Shown here piece by piece: positions 12,576-23,491 of a DNA stretch of 62,224 nt. Each line of letters opens with the position of its first letter. Position 1 is the first letter of the stretch. A program made the translations under genes and the position numbers. The notes beneath the pieces are model-generated. The model did no database searches. It was not told the DNA's origin and saw nothing but the letters and a program-made list of their open reading frames with translations. The stretch covers positions 1 through 62,224 of the forward strand of contig JAJOKB010000082.1 of assembly GCA_021208135.1 (NCBI GenBank), read 5' to 3'. The stretch is from Verrucomicrobiota bacterium (GTDB lineage Bacteria > Verrucomicrobiota > Verrucomicrobiia > Opitutales > Oceanipulchritudinaceae).

Positions 12576-12763
12576 ACAGGTATTGTGCGCGAAACGTAGA
12601 TTTGTCGATAGGCAATTTCGCGGCTCAATGCAGCCATTTTGCGTCAAACGGTATAGTGAAATCAACTGTGGACAGCTTAGACCATATTACGATTCACACA
12701 ACCATACCCTTGCGCTGTTACGAAGGATTTGAACCTTGAGAACACGAAAGGAGAACGGCTGCA

Positions 12764-15502
12764 ATGAAAGACCTCTTTAATCCTACCCTCAAGCTACAAC
12801 CGAATCAAAATTCTGCTACCCCACTTCCAGCAAGTCCCCTCACGACAAAATCGGAAGCACGGAATTACCCGAGACTCAGTTATGCATTCTTTATCCTGAA
12901 TTTTCTCAGTCTAAGTTTAGGACAGGGCAGCATCTGGGCAAACCCATCAGGTGACTATCGATTCTTCGATTTCGATACTGGAGGCTGGACCACAGGGATC
13001 AAAATCCACTCGGGCGGCAGGCTATACGCTCGCACCGACGTGGGGGGAGTTTACCGCAGCGATGATCACGGGGCTTCATGGCAATGGCTGGGCGGGCACC
13101 CCGCGTTACATGGCGCTGCACCTGTTCAAGGAATAGCCATATCCCCGGCAAACCCTGACATACTGTTCATCGGTACAGGCACGGACTCTGCGCCAACAGA
13201 TCCCTATCGGGGCATCTGGCGGAGCATGGATGGGGGTGCAACCTGGACACAAGTTCTCCCATCAGTTAACTTTTCCGGGAATGGTGAAGACAATGCTCCA
13301 GCAGCCTCAAGATGGGGAGGGCCTTGCATAGTCTTCGATGAGAACGATCCTACCTCGACAACCATTTGGGCGGGAACCAGAAACGGACTGTGGCGCTCGT
13401 TGGACTCTGGTGATAATTGGTCCCAGGTAGGCTCATTTAACAACCCAATTGTTGCTGTTCATTTACCCTCTACACCCACTCGGACCGGAGAAATCTGGGT
13501 GGGTGGCCATCATCATCTGGCTGTCTCAATCAACGGAGGTGATTCCTGGACCTTTTTCCAAGGCTGGAAACATGTATATGGCATTGTAACACTAGCTGAT
13601 GACTCCAATGATTCAAACCTCAATGGAGAAGTTCTGGTGGCTGGAATGGATTATTCTAACCAGGATAAGCTGGTAAGAATCAGTGCCACCAACTGGCACC
13701 AACCGCAGTACTTTCAGGTAGAGAATGTGCCGCTCACATTTGGCGGCACAGGTACCCTGCCGCTGTTGGCTATTCTGAATCAAGGTACCAGGCTGGTTGT
13801 TGGCAGAAATGATGGTGCTCCTCCCCATTGGTCGGCTGATGGTGGTCGCTCTTGGACTGCCATGTCAGAATTCACTGTGCCAGAACCTGGGCAAGTTTGG
13901 CGCAAACCTAATGAAGACTGGCTTCCATATGGCAGAAATCGTATGGTTCAAGATCCGCAAAATCCGAATAGACTCTACCTTGCCACTGGATTCGGCCCAT
14001 TCATCAGCACTGATTTTGGTGAAAGTTGGACTTACAGCGGTACGGGAATTGGTGAAGTAGTCCCCGGCAAGGCAGTATTTCACCCCTCCGATACTAACCT
14101 GGTAGCTATACCAGCCGCAGATATTAATGCTATAGTCATAACCGATGGCGGAAAATCAGGAAGAGCCGCCTACTCAATCCGGGCAAAAACAGAATTTTGG
14201 CCCAATAGCACCTGGAATTCATTGGCTTTTCTTTTCACCGAAAGCAGATGGATTTCCTTTGGGAATTACTTCGGAAATTCTCCTCAAATTGTCATATCGG
14301 AAAATGAAGGCAGTGACTGGATTGTTTATAATCGCCGGAGCGGTCAGGATGCCCCAAAGTCATTCTATAACCGACTCAACGGTCTTCCTGATTGGCAACC
14401 AATCGTTGGCGCAGTGGTTTCGCCGGCTGACGAAAACGATATCCTCGTGCTGTCAGGCATATTTGCGGATCAAGGAGGGGTCTATCGAAGCCTGGATGGC
14501 GGCATGAATTGGCACAGAACTCAATACAATTCCGGGGGGATTTTTGGGAATGACTTTCATGGTTACAATAATTTTTACGCAGACACGCGTCCTGACAAGT
14601 GGCATATACGGTACCTGTTTGCCAATGGTGCAGCTCCGCATCGTTCTGTGGACAATGGGGAGACGTGGACAGCACTACCCCGCCCAATGGGCTGGCGGGA
14701 GTGGGGTTCAATTGTTATGAACAGAGAGCGGCCCGGAGAGCTGTGGGCAGCCATGAGTCTGGATGGATCTCACACGGAGTATATGGGACTGTACAAACTT
14801 ACGGATGCATCCATCGAAGGGCTTTCAAATTCGGATTGGATCCAAATGGGTGACTTCACAATGGAGCATACTCACTTACACCCTGCTCCCATTGATGCGG
14901 TAGGAGATTTTGTCGTGCTCTATGGTAGACGACCTGGTGACAACCTTGCGAGAATTTACATCAGCAATGACAGCGGTCAGTCTTGGGAAGTCTTGCCTGG
15001 TTCAGATGGCAAATTCAATACGGTAACAGCACTGGCATTGGATCCACACCGCCCTGGCAGTGTATGGATCAGCTCCGCAGGTCGTTCAGTAACAGCTTAC
15101 TTCCCCTCAGGTACCAGTTGGCAAGACTGCGATCCTGAAGACGATTCTCTCTCCTTATGGTTAAATTCCCTCCCTGAACAGATAAGGAGCATCCACGACA
15201 CAATCAACGGCACGGACCTCCCCAACGGCATTCGCTACGCTATGGGTATGGAACCGCTTTCGGTCGATTCATCCAAACAACCACAACTGCAAAAGCTGTC
15301 CAACGGGAACATTGCGCTGACGTATTCTCAGCGAGTGGATCTGGTTGGCACATTGGAAGTCGTGTGGAGCACAAATCCTTTCAGCGGACCGTGGCAAGTT
15401 GCAGAGACCATTGAATTGGCGCTCGAGGACTCCTACTATTCCTTTCAAGCTATTGGCCCTGGACCTTTGCCGGTATTTTTCCGGCTCCGTTATTGTCGTT
15501 GA
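12764..15502 (+). CDS. Secreted Asp-box beta-propeller protein, GH74-like (xyloglucanase-related)
   Basis: This is a 912-residue protein, frame-intact. An N-terminal extension of about 40 residues precedes a hydrophobic export segment (LSYAFFILNFLSLSLGQGSIWA), so it is probably exported. The sequence GGWTTGIKIH...LYARTDVGGVYRS matches the start of the GH74 fold, where the aspartate of RTD is a catalytic residue. At least eight Asp-box motifs follow (RSDDHGASW, RSMDGGATW, RSLDSGDNW, SINGGDSW, STDFGESW, RSLDGGMNW, RSVDNGETW, SNDSGQSW), giving a seven- or fourteen-bladed propeller. The C-terminus carries a tail with LPNGIRYAMGMEP and ends VFFRLRYCR, like the tail of giant protein A. AAAGGAG lies about ten bases before the ATG. 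A general BNR/sialidase-like protein is the main alternative to an endo-xyloglucanase. Confidence 0.75.
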   Translation: MKDLFNPTLKLQPNQNSATPLPASPLTTKSEARNYPRLSYAFFILNFLSLSLGQGSIWANPSGDYRFFDFDTGGWTTGIKIHSGGRLYARTDVGGVYRSDDHGASWQWLGGHPALHGAAPVQGIAISPANPDILFIGTGTDSAPTDPYRGIWRSMDGGATWTQVLPSVNFSGNGEDNAPAASRWGGPCIVFDENDPTSTTIWAGTRNGLWRSLDSGDNWSQVGSFNNPIVAVHLPSTPTRTGEIWVGGHHHLAVSINGGDSWTFFQGWKHVYGIVTLADDSNDSNLNGEVLVAGMDYSNQDKLVRISATNWHQPQYFQVENVPLTFGGTGTLPLLAILNQGTRLVVGRNDGAPPHWSADGGRSWTAMSEFTVPEPGQVWRKPNEDWLPYGRNRMVQDPQNPNRLYLATGFGPFISTDFGESWTYSGTGIGEVVPGKAVFHPSDTNLVAIPAADINAIVITDGGKSGRAAYSIRAKTEFWPNSTWNSLAFLFTESRWISFGNYFGNSPQIVISENEGSDWIVYNRRSGQDAPKSFYNRLNGLPDWQPIVGAVVSPADENDILVLSGIFADQGGVYRSLDGGMNWHRTQYNSGGIFGNDFHGYNNFYADTRPDKWHIRYLFANGAAPHRSVDNGETWTALPRPMGWREWGSIVMNRERPGELWAAMSLDGSHTEYMGLYKLTDASIEGLSNSDWIQMGDFTMEHTHLHPAPIDAVGDFVVLYGRRPGDNLARIYISNDSGQSWEVLPGSDGKFNTVTALALDPHRPGSVWISSAGRSVTAYFPSGTSWQDCDPEDDSLSLWLNSLPEQIRSIHDTINGTDLPNGIRYAMGMEPLSVDSSKQPQLQKLSNGNIALTYSQRVDLVGTLEVVWSTNPFSGPWQVAETIELALEDSYYSFQAIGPGPLPVFFRLRYCR

Positions 15503-15510
15503 GAACCCCA

Positions 15511-17007
15511 TCAGCCCAATTTTGCGAGTCGGTATACCTTGCACTCAAAAGCCTCCAATTCAGATCCAAAAGCACCTTTGACGACCCTGACGGGAGTGGG
15601 GTAAATACAATCCGTTATCTGCACTTGAATCTCAGCATCCAGACCTAGTTCCTGCCATGAAAACTCAGCGCATTGCTTCGAATTTCCCCGGTTGAACAAC
15701 CCTATGGCGAAATCCCCGCCGAGTAGGGGTTTGACAATCAACTCCACACCTTCAGCGCGCGTGTAAACCCTCGGCTGGCTGCAAAGCGGATCTTGATTGA
15801 TGGCAATCAACTTAGGGTTGGAAAGCAGGGAAAAGGTAAAAGAATCCAGATCGTCCAAGGGACAGCCAATGAGCAATGGCGCGCTCAAGAGACACCAAAG
15901 TGCAAAGTGTGTCTGCTGCTGCATGGGATTCAATCTGGTTGGGCGCAGTGTACCCCAGCCAACTTTGCCCAGAACCAGCATATCAGGATCCGCAAAGGAA
16001 CCGGGTGCCGTGAACGGTTGCCAATATTTATGAGCATCCCAGACATTCAGAATACCGTGAACTTGACCGGTGCCATCGACTCCTTCCACATGCCAGTAAT
16101 CATGCAAGTCGGGTGTTGTTCGCCAAGCGTTGGCATAACCGCCCACATCAAGAGCAATCGATTTGGGGCAATTGTTTGACAACGACAAGACCACATCGCG
16201 CCCACTGGAATCTAGCGCTCGCCACATTCGAATAATCGAATCCATATCATTGGGGCACCAATCATACTTTAAATAATCGATGCCCCAATCAGCCCACTGC
16301 CGGGCATCCTTGTAGTCGTGGACGTAAGGTCCGATGTAGTGGTCCGGAATAATCGCATGCCAGTTGGTGCTCCAGTCGGAGTCCGCCGCTGGAGGCGACC
16401 AATCAGAGCCGTCTACGGCGTGACTCGAACCTCCTATTTTACCAGCGTAGGAAGTGCGCCACGGAGTCGAGTAAATGCCAACTTTGAGTCCCAAAGCGTG
16501 TACCTCTGCACATAGGCAGCGCATATCGGGAAAATTGGCATTGGGTTGAATCGCATTGTAGGGCCCTCCGCGCCTTCCTTGCCACCCATCATCGATGTTG
16601 ATGTAGGTCCAGCCAAAATCGGCCAATCCACTGGTATGCATGGCGTTAGCGGCTGATATAACTTTATCATGATCCAACTTGTCAGCATGGCAATTCCAGC
16701 TATTCCATCCCATAGGAGGTGTAAGGCAAAATTTGAATCCTACCTTAAGTTGGAGGATGTGTAGAGTCCGGCCAGCAGCATTTGAGACTTCGATACGAAG
16801 ATCGTACGCACCTGGCTCGCAGACAGTTCCGGACAAGACGCCGGTAACTGGATTCAAAGTAACGCCTGAAGGCAATCGTTCAGCCTCAAATTTCAAAGGT
16901 TTGAGACCACTGGCGGCGATTCTGTGCAACAGTGGTCGATGGGGACGCACTCCAAAAACCTTTGCGCTGTGAATAACAGGTAAACCCGATCGTTGTTCAA
17001 CCACCAT
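15511..17007 (-). CDS. GH27 alpha-galactosidase with N-terminal Ig-like domain
   Basis: This enzyme removes terminal alpha-linked galactose. A putative Ig-like (He_PIG-type) domain fills residues about 30-90 (LPSGVTLNPVTGVLSGTVCEPG). It is followed by the GH27 TIM barrel from TPPMGWNSWNCHAD, with YINIDDGWQG and the nucleophile motif YLKYDWCPND. RTTPDLHDYW lies where the acid/base aspartate is expected, and ADPDMLVLG follows. Length 498 residues, frame-intact. No signal peptide is visible, so hydrolysis is likely to be inside the cell. It ends eight bases from the convergent GH74-like gene, and a terminator separates it from the TonB receptor upstream. Galactose removal would suit galactosylated xyloglucan, galactomannan or raffinose-type sugars. 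Confidence 0.92.
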   Translation of the reverse strand: MVVEQRSGLPVIHSAKVFGVRPHRPLLHRIAASGLKPLKFEAERLPSGVTLNPVTGVLSGTVCEPGAYDLRIEVSNAAGRTLHILQLKVGFKFCLTPPMGWNSWNCHADKLDHDKVISAANAMHTSGLADFGWTYINIDDGWQGRRGGPYNAIQPNANFPDMRCLCAEVHALGLKVGIYSTPWRTSYAGKIGGSSHAVDGSDWSPPAADSDWSTNWHAIIPDHYIGPYVHDYKDARQWADWGIDYLKYDWCPNDMDSIIRMWRALDSSGRDVVLSLSNNCPKSIALDVGGYANAWRTTPDLHDYWHVEGVDGTGQVHGILNVWDAHKYWQPFTAPGSFADPDMLVLGKVGWGTLRPTRLNPMQQQTHFALWCLLSAPLLIGCPLDDLDSFTFSLLSNPKLIAINQDPLCSQPRVYTRAEGVELIVKPLLGGDFAIGLFNRGNSKQCAEFSWQELGLDAEIQVQITDCIYPTPVRVVKGAFGSELEAFECKVYRLAKLG

Positions 17008-17034
17008 GGAAGGAATCTCTTGTGCAAAATTATG

Positions 17035-17077
17035 AAAAACTCATCCGGCCACTTGCTACTAAACTGGCACGGATGAG
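17035..17077 (-). terminator. Rho-independent terminator after the TonB-dependent receptor
   Basis: On the minus strand a stem CTCATCCG...CGGATGAG (arms 17,070-17,077 and 17,040-17,047, extended inwards by TGCCA/TGGC) is followed by TTTTT. It sits 30 bases after the receptor stop and before the GH27 start, so the two genes are probably separate transcription units. Confidence 0.8.
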
Positions 17078-17106
17078 CTGGATGGTTTTGGGGAAAGCGG
17101 ATAGAA

Positions 17107-19442
17107 TCAGAAGTTTGCGGACAAGGTGAATCGCCACTCTCTGGGAGGAGCCCAATAAGGTGCTACGAAGTCTCCAGCTCCATAACCGCCGACAAAGTTT
17201 TCATCAGTCAGATTTTTCACTGAAATGTCAAAGTTCCACCATGTTTTGCCGATCTGACGCCCATATCCTACCCCTGCTTCCAAAATCCATTCCGAAGGCA
17301 ATCGAATCCGATTGTTGGCATCGTTAACGAGATCTCTAGTATTTAAATAGCGCTCAGAGAAGTGCACAAACCCACCACGCAGATTCAGGCCGTTCAATAC
17401 ACCTTCACGCACTTCATACTTGGTAAAAAGCGCTACCTTGTGCAGTGGTACAAACTGCATTCTCAAGCCTTCAAAAAATGGGTTTTCAGGGTCCCTGCGA
17501 ACTTTGGTATCGGTATATGCGTAAGAACCTAAAATGGACCAGTTAGGTAATAGTGAGTATAGAGCCTCAAACTCCAATCCACGGGACTATCTTCCCCATC
17601 AGATGCATAGTCCACATATTCTTCTCCCGTGAAAGGATCAATGCGCTGAGCACGCTTGGCTACATTGGTTTGCTCTAGTTGATAAAACGCCACCGTTGTT
17701 ACTAAACGTGAGTCCAACGATGTGTACTTTAATCCGAACTCAAAGTTTCTGCCTTGCTCAGGGTCCAATAAGGTACCGTCGCGCGTATTCTGCGTATCTG
17801 GATATAGCGATTCGGCAAACAAAGTATACACGTTGAGCGACGGTGTAACCGCATACGAAATGCCTGCCTGCAATGCCAGGTTGCTGTTTTTATCCGGCCC
17901 ACTTGTGCCATCTGCACCCCAAACATTACGGAATGTTTCCGTGCGTTCATAGCGCGTATAGCGAAGGCCCCCCATCAAATACAACCGGTCATCCAACAAA
18001 CTCCAAATATTACTGACAAAAAATTCGTCTGTATTGTTTGTTTTTGGACTGAGAAACCAACCTGCCCACCAATTGTCTTCAGTCCATGGAAATGGACCCG
18101 TATTCCAGTCAATCGGCGATGTACGATAGTTCACAGGGACCTGATGCGGATAACGTAACCGGGTAAACTCGGGAAATTGAGTATTCCAGACCGTATCTGC
18201 ATAGGCAAACAAATCACCCGAAACTTCTACCGGACCACCGCCATTCCATCTTTGGAACTCGAGATAACTGTACTTTTCTCGATCCCTTTCATAGCCAAAC
18301 ATCAAGGTCGTTGTTGTTCGATCGCCCAATTGCCAACGAGCTGTGAAGTGTTGCCGAAAAAAAGTTACGTCATGTGTTTCATAAGTCAGCTGATTCAAGG
18401 CACTTCCGTTGCCATCAGGATTGCGCTGGCTGGGTCCCAGTGTAGCATTATTCAACGCATCCCACAGCCGCGAATACATGGTTCGGGATACCAACCAGTC
18501 CGTAACCTGCAACTTCGCATCTACGGTGAAAGTACGTACCCAAAGATCATATCGCGCATTCCCAGCCATGTAGTTGTTAGTAGCTGGCAACTCTAGAAAG
18601 GCATTACCGAATTCGTTCAAAATTGGCCCTGATCCAGTTCCAAAGACATTATCGTTATTCTGGTAGTCAAGACTGATCTCCAGACGTTTGAATGGCCGCA
18701 AAACCAAAGACGCATAGTACTGTTCCATATCAACCAAGGCACCATTTTTATCCTGCCAACCGTCTGCCTTATTGACGTAAACTCCGGTGCGGAAGGCAGC
18801 CTTTGCAGGCTGTCCTTCATTGCCCAGCAATCCGACCGGACCACTCACATCGACTGCCGCCTCACGCCTGGACCAACTTCCTGTGGATAACATTATATTG
18901 CCTCGGTACTCCTCAAAGGAAGGCTTCCTTGTGATGTAATTAATAACGCCACCTGGACGCGCCACACCATGCATGATGGCTGCGGGACCGCGAATCACTT
19001 CCACCCGGTCAACATTTGCCGTCCAGCCCTGATAATATTGCTTCAGTCCATCGCGATACAAAAAACCGCTTTCAAATCCTCTTAACGTCAATGTACCCAA
19101 ACGGGTATTTCCGCCAGGCATGGCGCCCGCCGTGTAAAACAATGCTTCATTAACGGTGCGCGCCCCGATGTCTCTAATGAACTCGTCTGTTATGACGGAT
19201 ATGGAAACTGGAACGTTTTGAATTAATTCATTCATCCGTGATGCACTGAACGAATTGGTTGCAAGCCAACCTCTGGTTGTATTTGCCTGCACCTCAAAAT
19301 CCGATAATGTTATTATTGGTGCTGCACTGATATCTGCCTCCTCTTCGACAGCCACGGACATGTGCAAAGGGACTACGCCAAGTGCAACAAAAACTAAGGG
19401 ACTTAATGCCCTGCTACAAGTTTGGAATCGGGTGTTTAACAT
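17107..19442 (-). CDS. TonB-dependent outer-membrane receptor
   Basis: This is an outer-membrane, energised uptake channel. A signal peptide (residues about 1-31, ending in the region of HMSVAV) is followed by a short TonB-box-like stretch (IITLSDFEV). The plug domain follows (VPVSISVITDEFI, LTLRGFESGFLYRDG, VEVIRGPAAIMHG, ARPGGVINYITRKP), then a long 22-strand-type beta-barrel ending WRFTLSANF with a terminal phenylalanine. About 778 residues. One frame change near 17,577 splits it inside the barrel. The plug looks like the siderophore-receptor (FecA/FhuE) class, but Opitutales use this class widely near glycan genes. The setting between a GH27 gene and a divergent LacI regulator suggests oligosaccharide uptake. 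That substrate is inferred only from position. Confidence 0.9.
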
Positions 19443-19475
19443 ATAGGGTATAGTTTGTTGTGAATGAACAGAAAC

Positions 19476-19489
19476 TAACCGAGCGGTAA
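19476..19489. promoter_or_regulatory. Candidate operator between TonB receptor and LacI gene
   Basis: TAACCGAGCGGTAA contains the perfect dyad ACCG-AG-CGGT in the 102-base gap between two divergent genes, one of them a LacI-type regulator. A location at a divergent promoter supports operator function. The centre is AG rather than the CG usual for LacI sites. Confidence 0.35.
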
Positions 19490-19544
19490 CAAATCACTTC
19501 ACAATTGCTCAAGTTTGGCTTTATGTTAATCGTAATACCACACC

Positions 19545-20564
19545 ATGGCTGCCCCCACCCTAAAAACCATTGCCTTAAAGGCTGGTGTCTCCATCAACAC
19601 CGTGTCTTTGGCTCTGCGCAACAGCCCCCGAATTTCAGTTGCTACCAGGACATTAGTTCACGGGATCGCCCGCGAACTGAACTATTGTCCCAATCCTTAT
19701 GTTTCTGCTCTGATGAGTAGCGTTAGCAGAAACAAAGGTATTCCCAGAGGTGCCACTTTGGCATTCCTCGGTGAGTTCCCACTGGAAATCTGCAAGACGG
19801 AGCACCCTTACCTTTATCGCTTTTATACAGGTGCTCGCAAACAAGCCGCTGACTACGGTTTTGCACTGGATTATTTCGTCGCTAAAGGTGGGCCAACCGA
19901 CAGCGCTCAATTGAGTAGAATCATTGCATCACGTGGCATCCAGGGCGTGATTGCGGTTGCCATCAATCCGCAACATCCACGACTGGAATTGAAATGGGAG
20001 AATTTCTCTGCTGTAATCATCGGGTTTGGAGAGACTTCAGCTCCCTTACACCGAATCGAAAACGATCAGATTCAAAGTATGGATTTGGCCATAGAACGTA
20101 TTGTGGCATCTGGAAAAAGGCGCCCGGGTATGTACTTCTGTTGGTCACACGCCCACAGACCTTTATTCGAGCGTTACACCATGGCGTTCAGGCAGGCATT
20201 GGTAAGGCATGGTTTGGCTCAAAAAAATTCACTTCATTTCACAGAATCTCCCAACATCCATGACTTCTACGACTGGGTTGACAGATCCAAAATCGACGTC
20301 GTGCTTTGTCTGCACTCAACACCGCTTTTTTGGCTGAGAGATGCCGGGTATATTCTTCCAGAAGACATTGGCTTTATATGCTGTGATCTGCGCGATGAAG
20401 ACATAAACTTAAAGATCTCAGGCATCCGCTACAACCATGAGGCCGTTGGAGAGACGGCTGTTCATGTTGTATCCGGATTAGTTAGAAGAAATACTCGAGG
20501 TGCCATGTCGCTACCGAGCCTAACTACTTTACCAGGACTGTGGGTGAGTGGCAGCACTGTCTAG
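19545..20564 (+). CDS. LacI-family transcriptional regulator (first)
   Basis: This is a cytoplasmic DNA-binding repressor or activator. The N-terminal LacI helix-turn-helix is at residues about 4-55 (LKTIALKAGVSINTVSLAL, then the hinge-like RELNYCPNPYVSALM). The periplasmic-binding-like sensor domain runs to residue 339 (LAFLGEFPLE, RIIASRGIQGVIAVA, PEDIGFICCDLRDE). Full length and frame-intact. It is divergent from the TonB receptor and 118 bases before the GH1 gene on the same strand, so these are the likely targets. No Shine-Dalgarno sequence is obvious before the ATG. The inducer cannot be read from the sequence. Confidence 0.92.
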   Translation: MAAPTLKTIALKAGVSINTVSLALRNSPRISVATRTLVHGIARELNYCPNPYVSALMSSVSRNKGIPRGATLAFLGEFPLEICKTEHPYLYRFYTGARKQAADYGFALDYFVAKGGPTDSAQLSRIIASRGIQGVIAVAINPQHPRLELKWENFSAVIIGFGETSAPLHRIENDQIQSMDLAIERIVASGKRRPGMYFCWSHAHRPLFERYTMAFRQALVRHGLAQKNSLHFTESPNIHDFYDWVDRSKIDVVLCLHSTPLFWLRDAGYILPEDIGFICCDLRDEDINLKISGIRYNHEAVGETAVHVVSGLVRRNTRGAMSLPSLTTLPGLWVSGSTV

Positions 20565-20660
20565 TCAAGTCTTCCAAACCGCTGTCGTAAACCAGTGCGA
20601 CAAAATCAACGCAAATTAGTATTACTATTCATACAAAACAGTGGTTGCGGAATAAACCAT

Positions 20661-20673
20661 AGGTTTCAAACCT
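20661..20673. promoter_or_regulatory. 13-bp palindrome just before GH1 start
   Basis: AGGTTT-C-AAACCT is a perfect dyad ending eight bases before the ATG at 20682. It could be an operator or a start-region RNA structure. It is close to the size expected by chance in a long window, so support is weak. Confidence 0.3.
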
Positions 20674-20681
20674 GCAGTAAC

Positions 20682-22090
20682 ATGAATCCGTCAACCGCAT
20701 TTCCCGAAAATTTCGTATGGGGTACAGCAACCGCAGCCTATCAAATAGAAGGTGGCTATCAACAAGATGGTCGCGGTCCGTCCGTATGGGATGTCTTTTG
20801 CCATCGTCCCGGCAGAGTGCTCAATGGTGACACAGGCGATGTGGCCTGTGATCACTATAACCGCTGGCGGCAGGATATTGCGTTAATGAAGCAATTGGGC
20901 GTCAAAGCCTACCGTTTTTCCATCTCCTGGACCCGCATCTTTCCTGAAGGCGAAGGTCGGATCCATCCAGCCGGCTTGAAGTTCTACAGCGATCTGGTGG
21001 ATTGCCTGTTGGAGGCCAAAATTACGCCTTACGTTACTCTGTTTCATTGGGATTATCCCTATGCCCTATACCAAAAAGGGGGATGGTTGAATCCTGATAG
21101 TCCGCTCTGGTTTGAAAAATACGCCGCCACAGTTATCAAGCACCTCTCGGACCGGGTTTCCAATTGGCTAACCTTGAATGAGCCTCAATGTTTTATCTGC
21201 TTGGGACACGGTGATGGCAGCCACGCGCCTGGGGAAAAGCGCAATCATGCTGAGATCCTGCAAATGGCACACCATGTATTGTTGGCTCACGGCCGTGCCT
21301 GCAAAGTGATCAGAGAACATGCGGTATTACCTCCGCGCATTGGTTTCGCACCAGTGGCAGTTTACGCCTGCCGGCATCGGAAAGCGCCGTCGATATAGAG
21401 GCAGCGCGGGCAGCCACTTTTGCTATTGCCGAACCCAATCTGTGGAACTGGACCTGGTGGATGGATCCAGTATTCTTCGGCCAATACCCCGAAGATGGTC
21501 AGCGCCATTTCCACAAAGATATGCCCAAAATTGCTCCAGGAGATTTGGAACTCATCAAACAACCCTTGGATCTGATAGGCAATAATCTCTACACAGCCTC
21601 CAGAGTCAGGGCTTGCGATGGTGGCTTTGAAACTGTCCCTCATCCTGTCGGCATTGCCCGCAGTACCATGAGTTGGGCATTCACCCCGGATGCGCTGTAT
21701 TGGGCTGGAAAGTTCTTCTATGAGCGCTATCGCCTACCCGTTCTGGTAACGGAAAACGGTATGGCCGCCAGCGATGTGGTCACGCGCGATGGCAAAGTTC
21801 ACGATCCTTGCCGCATCGAGTACATCGGGCGCTACCTCGAGGGTGTGAAACGTGCCATAGCCGAAGGCATTGCCTACGAGGGCTATTTTTACTGGTCATT
21901 TATGGACAACTACGAGTGGCACCACGGTTACAGTCAAAGATTCGGTTTGGTGCACATTGACTACCCAACCCAAGTGCGTACACCCAAGGACTCCTTCCAC
22001 TTTTTTCAACAGGTCATCCAGTCCAACGGCGCTATTATTGATCCGTCAGTAGGAGATTACAACACACCACGACGTGCTTCGAGTTGCTGA
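20682..22090 (+). CDS. GH1 beta-glucosidase
   Basis: This is a cytoplasmic retaining beta-glucosidase (or beta-galactosidase or beta-fucosidase) of GH1. The ATG at 20682 gives the canonical start PENFVWGTATAAYQIEG. The acid/base glutamate lies in TLNEPQCF and the nucleophile in VLVTENGMA; YRFSISWTRIFPEG, TLFHWDYPYAL and YFYWSFMDNYEW are also present. About 469 residues, normal length. A single frame change near 21,370 separates the halves. Its 3' end overlaps the convergent symporter gene by 34 bases. It probably completes the breakdown of imported beta-gluco-oligosaccharides. Confidence 0.93.
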
Positions 22091-23488
22091 CGAACTTGGC
22101 CCATTGTCTCCCTGTTCAACGGATATAGCCGCAGCAGAATCAAAGTTATCAGCAAAAATGCGATAGGCAGTAAGCTGAATAGCAACAGCATAGATCGCGT
22201 GACTTCTTCCGGTTGCTTCATGCCCAGTGCCACATCAAAACCTGTCCACTGCAAAAGGAATCCGGAAAGTCCAGCCGAAATGGTCATCGCAAATTTAATA
22301 AACCATGACCACACGGCATTGATGCTACCTTCGCGCCGCTTGCCTGTCTCCAATTCATCATAATCCGCGATATCGGGAATCATGGAAGTCAGAATCATCC
22401 ATATCGCATTGACCACTCCAGCATAAAAAATTGCAGGAATCAGTTGCAGATAAGGATAATCCGGATGCATACACACCAAATTTAACAGACTATTTACTAT
22501 ACCTGAACAAAGAACCACCGCAAGCGCCACTTTCTTGTCATATCTACCACAAAACCATACCCAAAATGGCAAACTTACCATAGCAGCGAAAAACATGGAT
22601 GTGGCCTTCCACCCCTCAATAATCGCTGCATCCTTGATAGCTCCTTGGTTAACGTAGAAAATGTTAACATACTGTCCGAGAATAGAGACTGTGCCAAACC
22701 CCACAAAATGGAAAAAAATAATGCCTACCAAAACCCAAAGTGGCGTTAATCGAAAAGTCTGTTTTAATGAATTCCATAGCCCCTCAGTCGACTGACTCAT
22801 TACGGAAGTCCCCACGAAACGCTCTTTGACAAAAACGGCGGGTATCACACCAAAAATCACTATCACCACTGCCAAAACCACACTGATTACACGAATACCA
22901 CGTATGATATCAGGATCTCCACTCTCGGGATCAGCGAAGTAAGAGGAACTGATCAAGGCTAACGTCCAACCTCCTGTCAAAACCGCTACATTGGCAAAAA
23001 AACGTTCGATAAGCCGATATGGAAATGCGCTCATCATAATCTGGCGTCAGTTCCAACATAAAGCTGTAATAGGGCATCGCCCACATAGTAAATGCACTGA
23101 ATAACAGAATACCCATTACTGCCAGGTAAATGACCATAACTGTCTGACTCCAGTTCGCATCCATTCGCCACATAAAGGGCATGATAAGACCGCATAAAAT
23201 CGCCCCAATCAAAATATACGGACGCCTGCGTCCCCAACGAGTTCGCGTATTGTCAGATAAATTGCCCATCACGGGATCCAACATCGCATCCCAACATCGA
23301 TAGACAACTAATAGTAATCCCAGTAAAGCAGGGCTAATTCCGTATCCAATGTTAAATACAGGCATCCATAATATACTGGTTGTTAACCCAACTGTTAACC
23401 AATCCAAGCAACCGCCTGCACTAGAAAAAAGTTTATCACGCCTGGATAAAGGTTTTGTTGCCAAGGTGCTGCCTTCAAGAGATTCCAT
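22057..23488 (-). CDS. GPH-family sugar:cation symporter (MelB/XylP-like MFS transporter)
   Basis: This is an inner-membrane glycoside-pentoside-hexuronide symporter with about twelve membrane spans. Family motifs include the N-terminal LDWLTVGLTTSILW, WDAMLDPVMGNLSDNTRTRWGRRRPYILIGA (a GPH signature), YDERISISAYR, and PDIADYDELETGKRREGS in the second half. About 477 residues. A frame change near 23,010 breaks it after ISAYRTFF. It is divergent from the GH63-like gene, sharing a 94-base intergenic region with a LacI-type operator. It is the likely inner-membrane importer for products of the neighbouring hydrolases. Confidence 0.92.
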
Positions 23489-23491
23489 TTT

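Noticed and set aside
12712-12745. GGATTTGAACC resembling the T-arm of a minus-strand tRNA
   Set aside because: No CCA end, anticodon arm or acceptor stem can be built around it, and it lies in the promoter/leader of the GH74-like gene.
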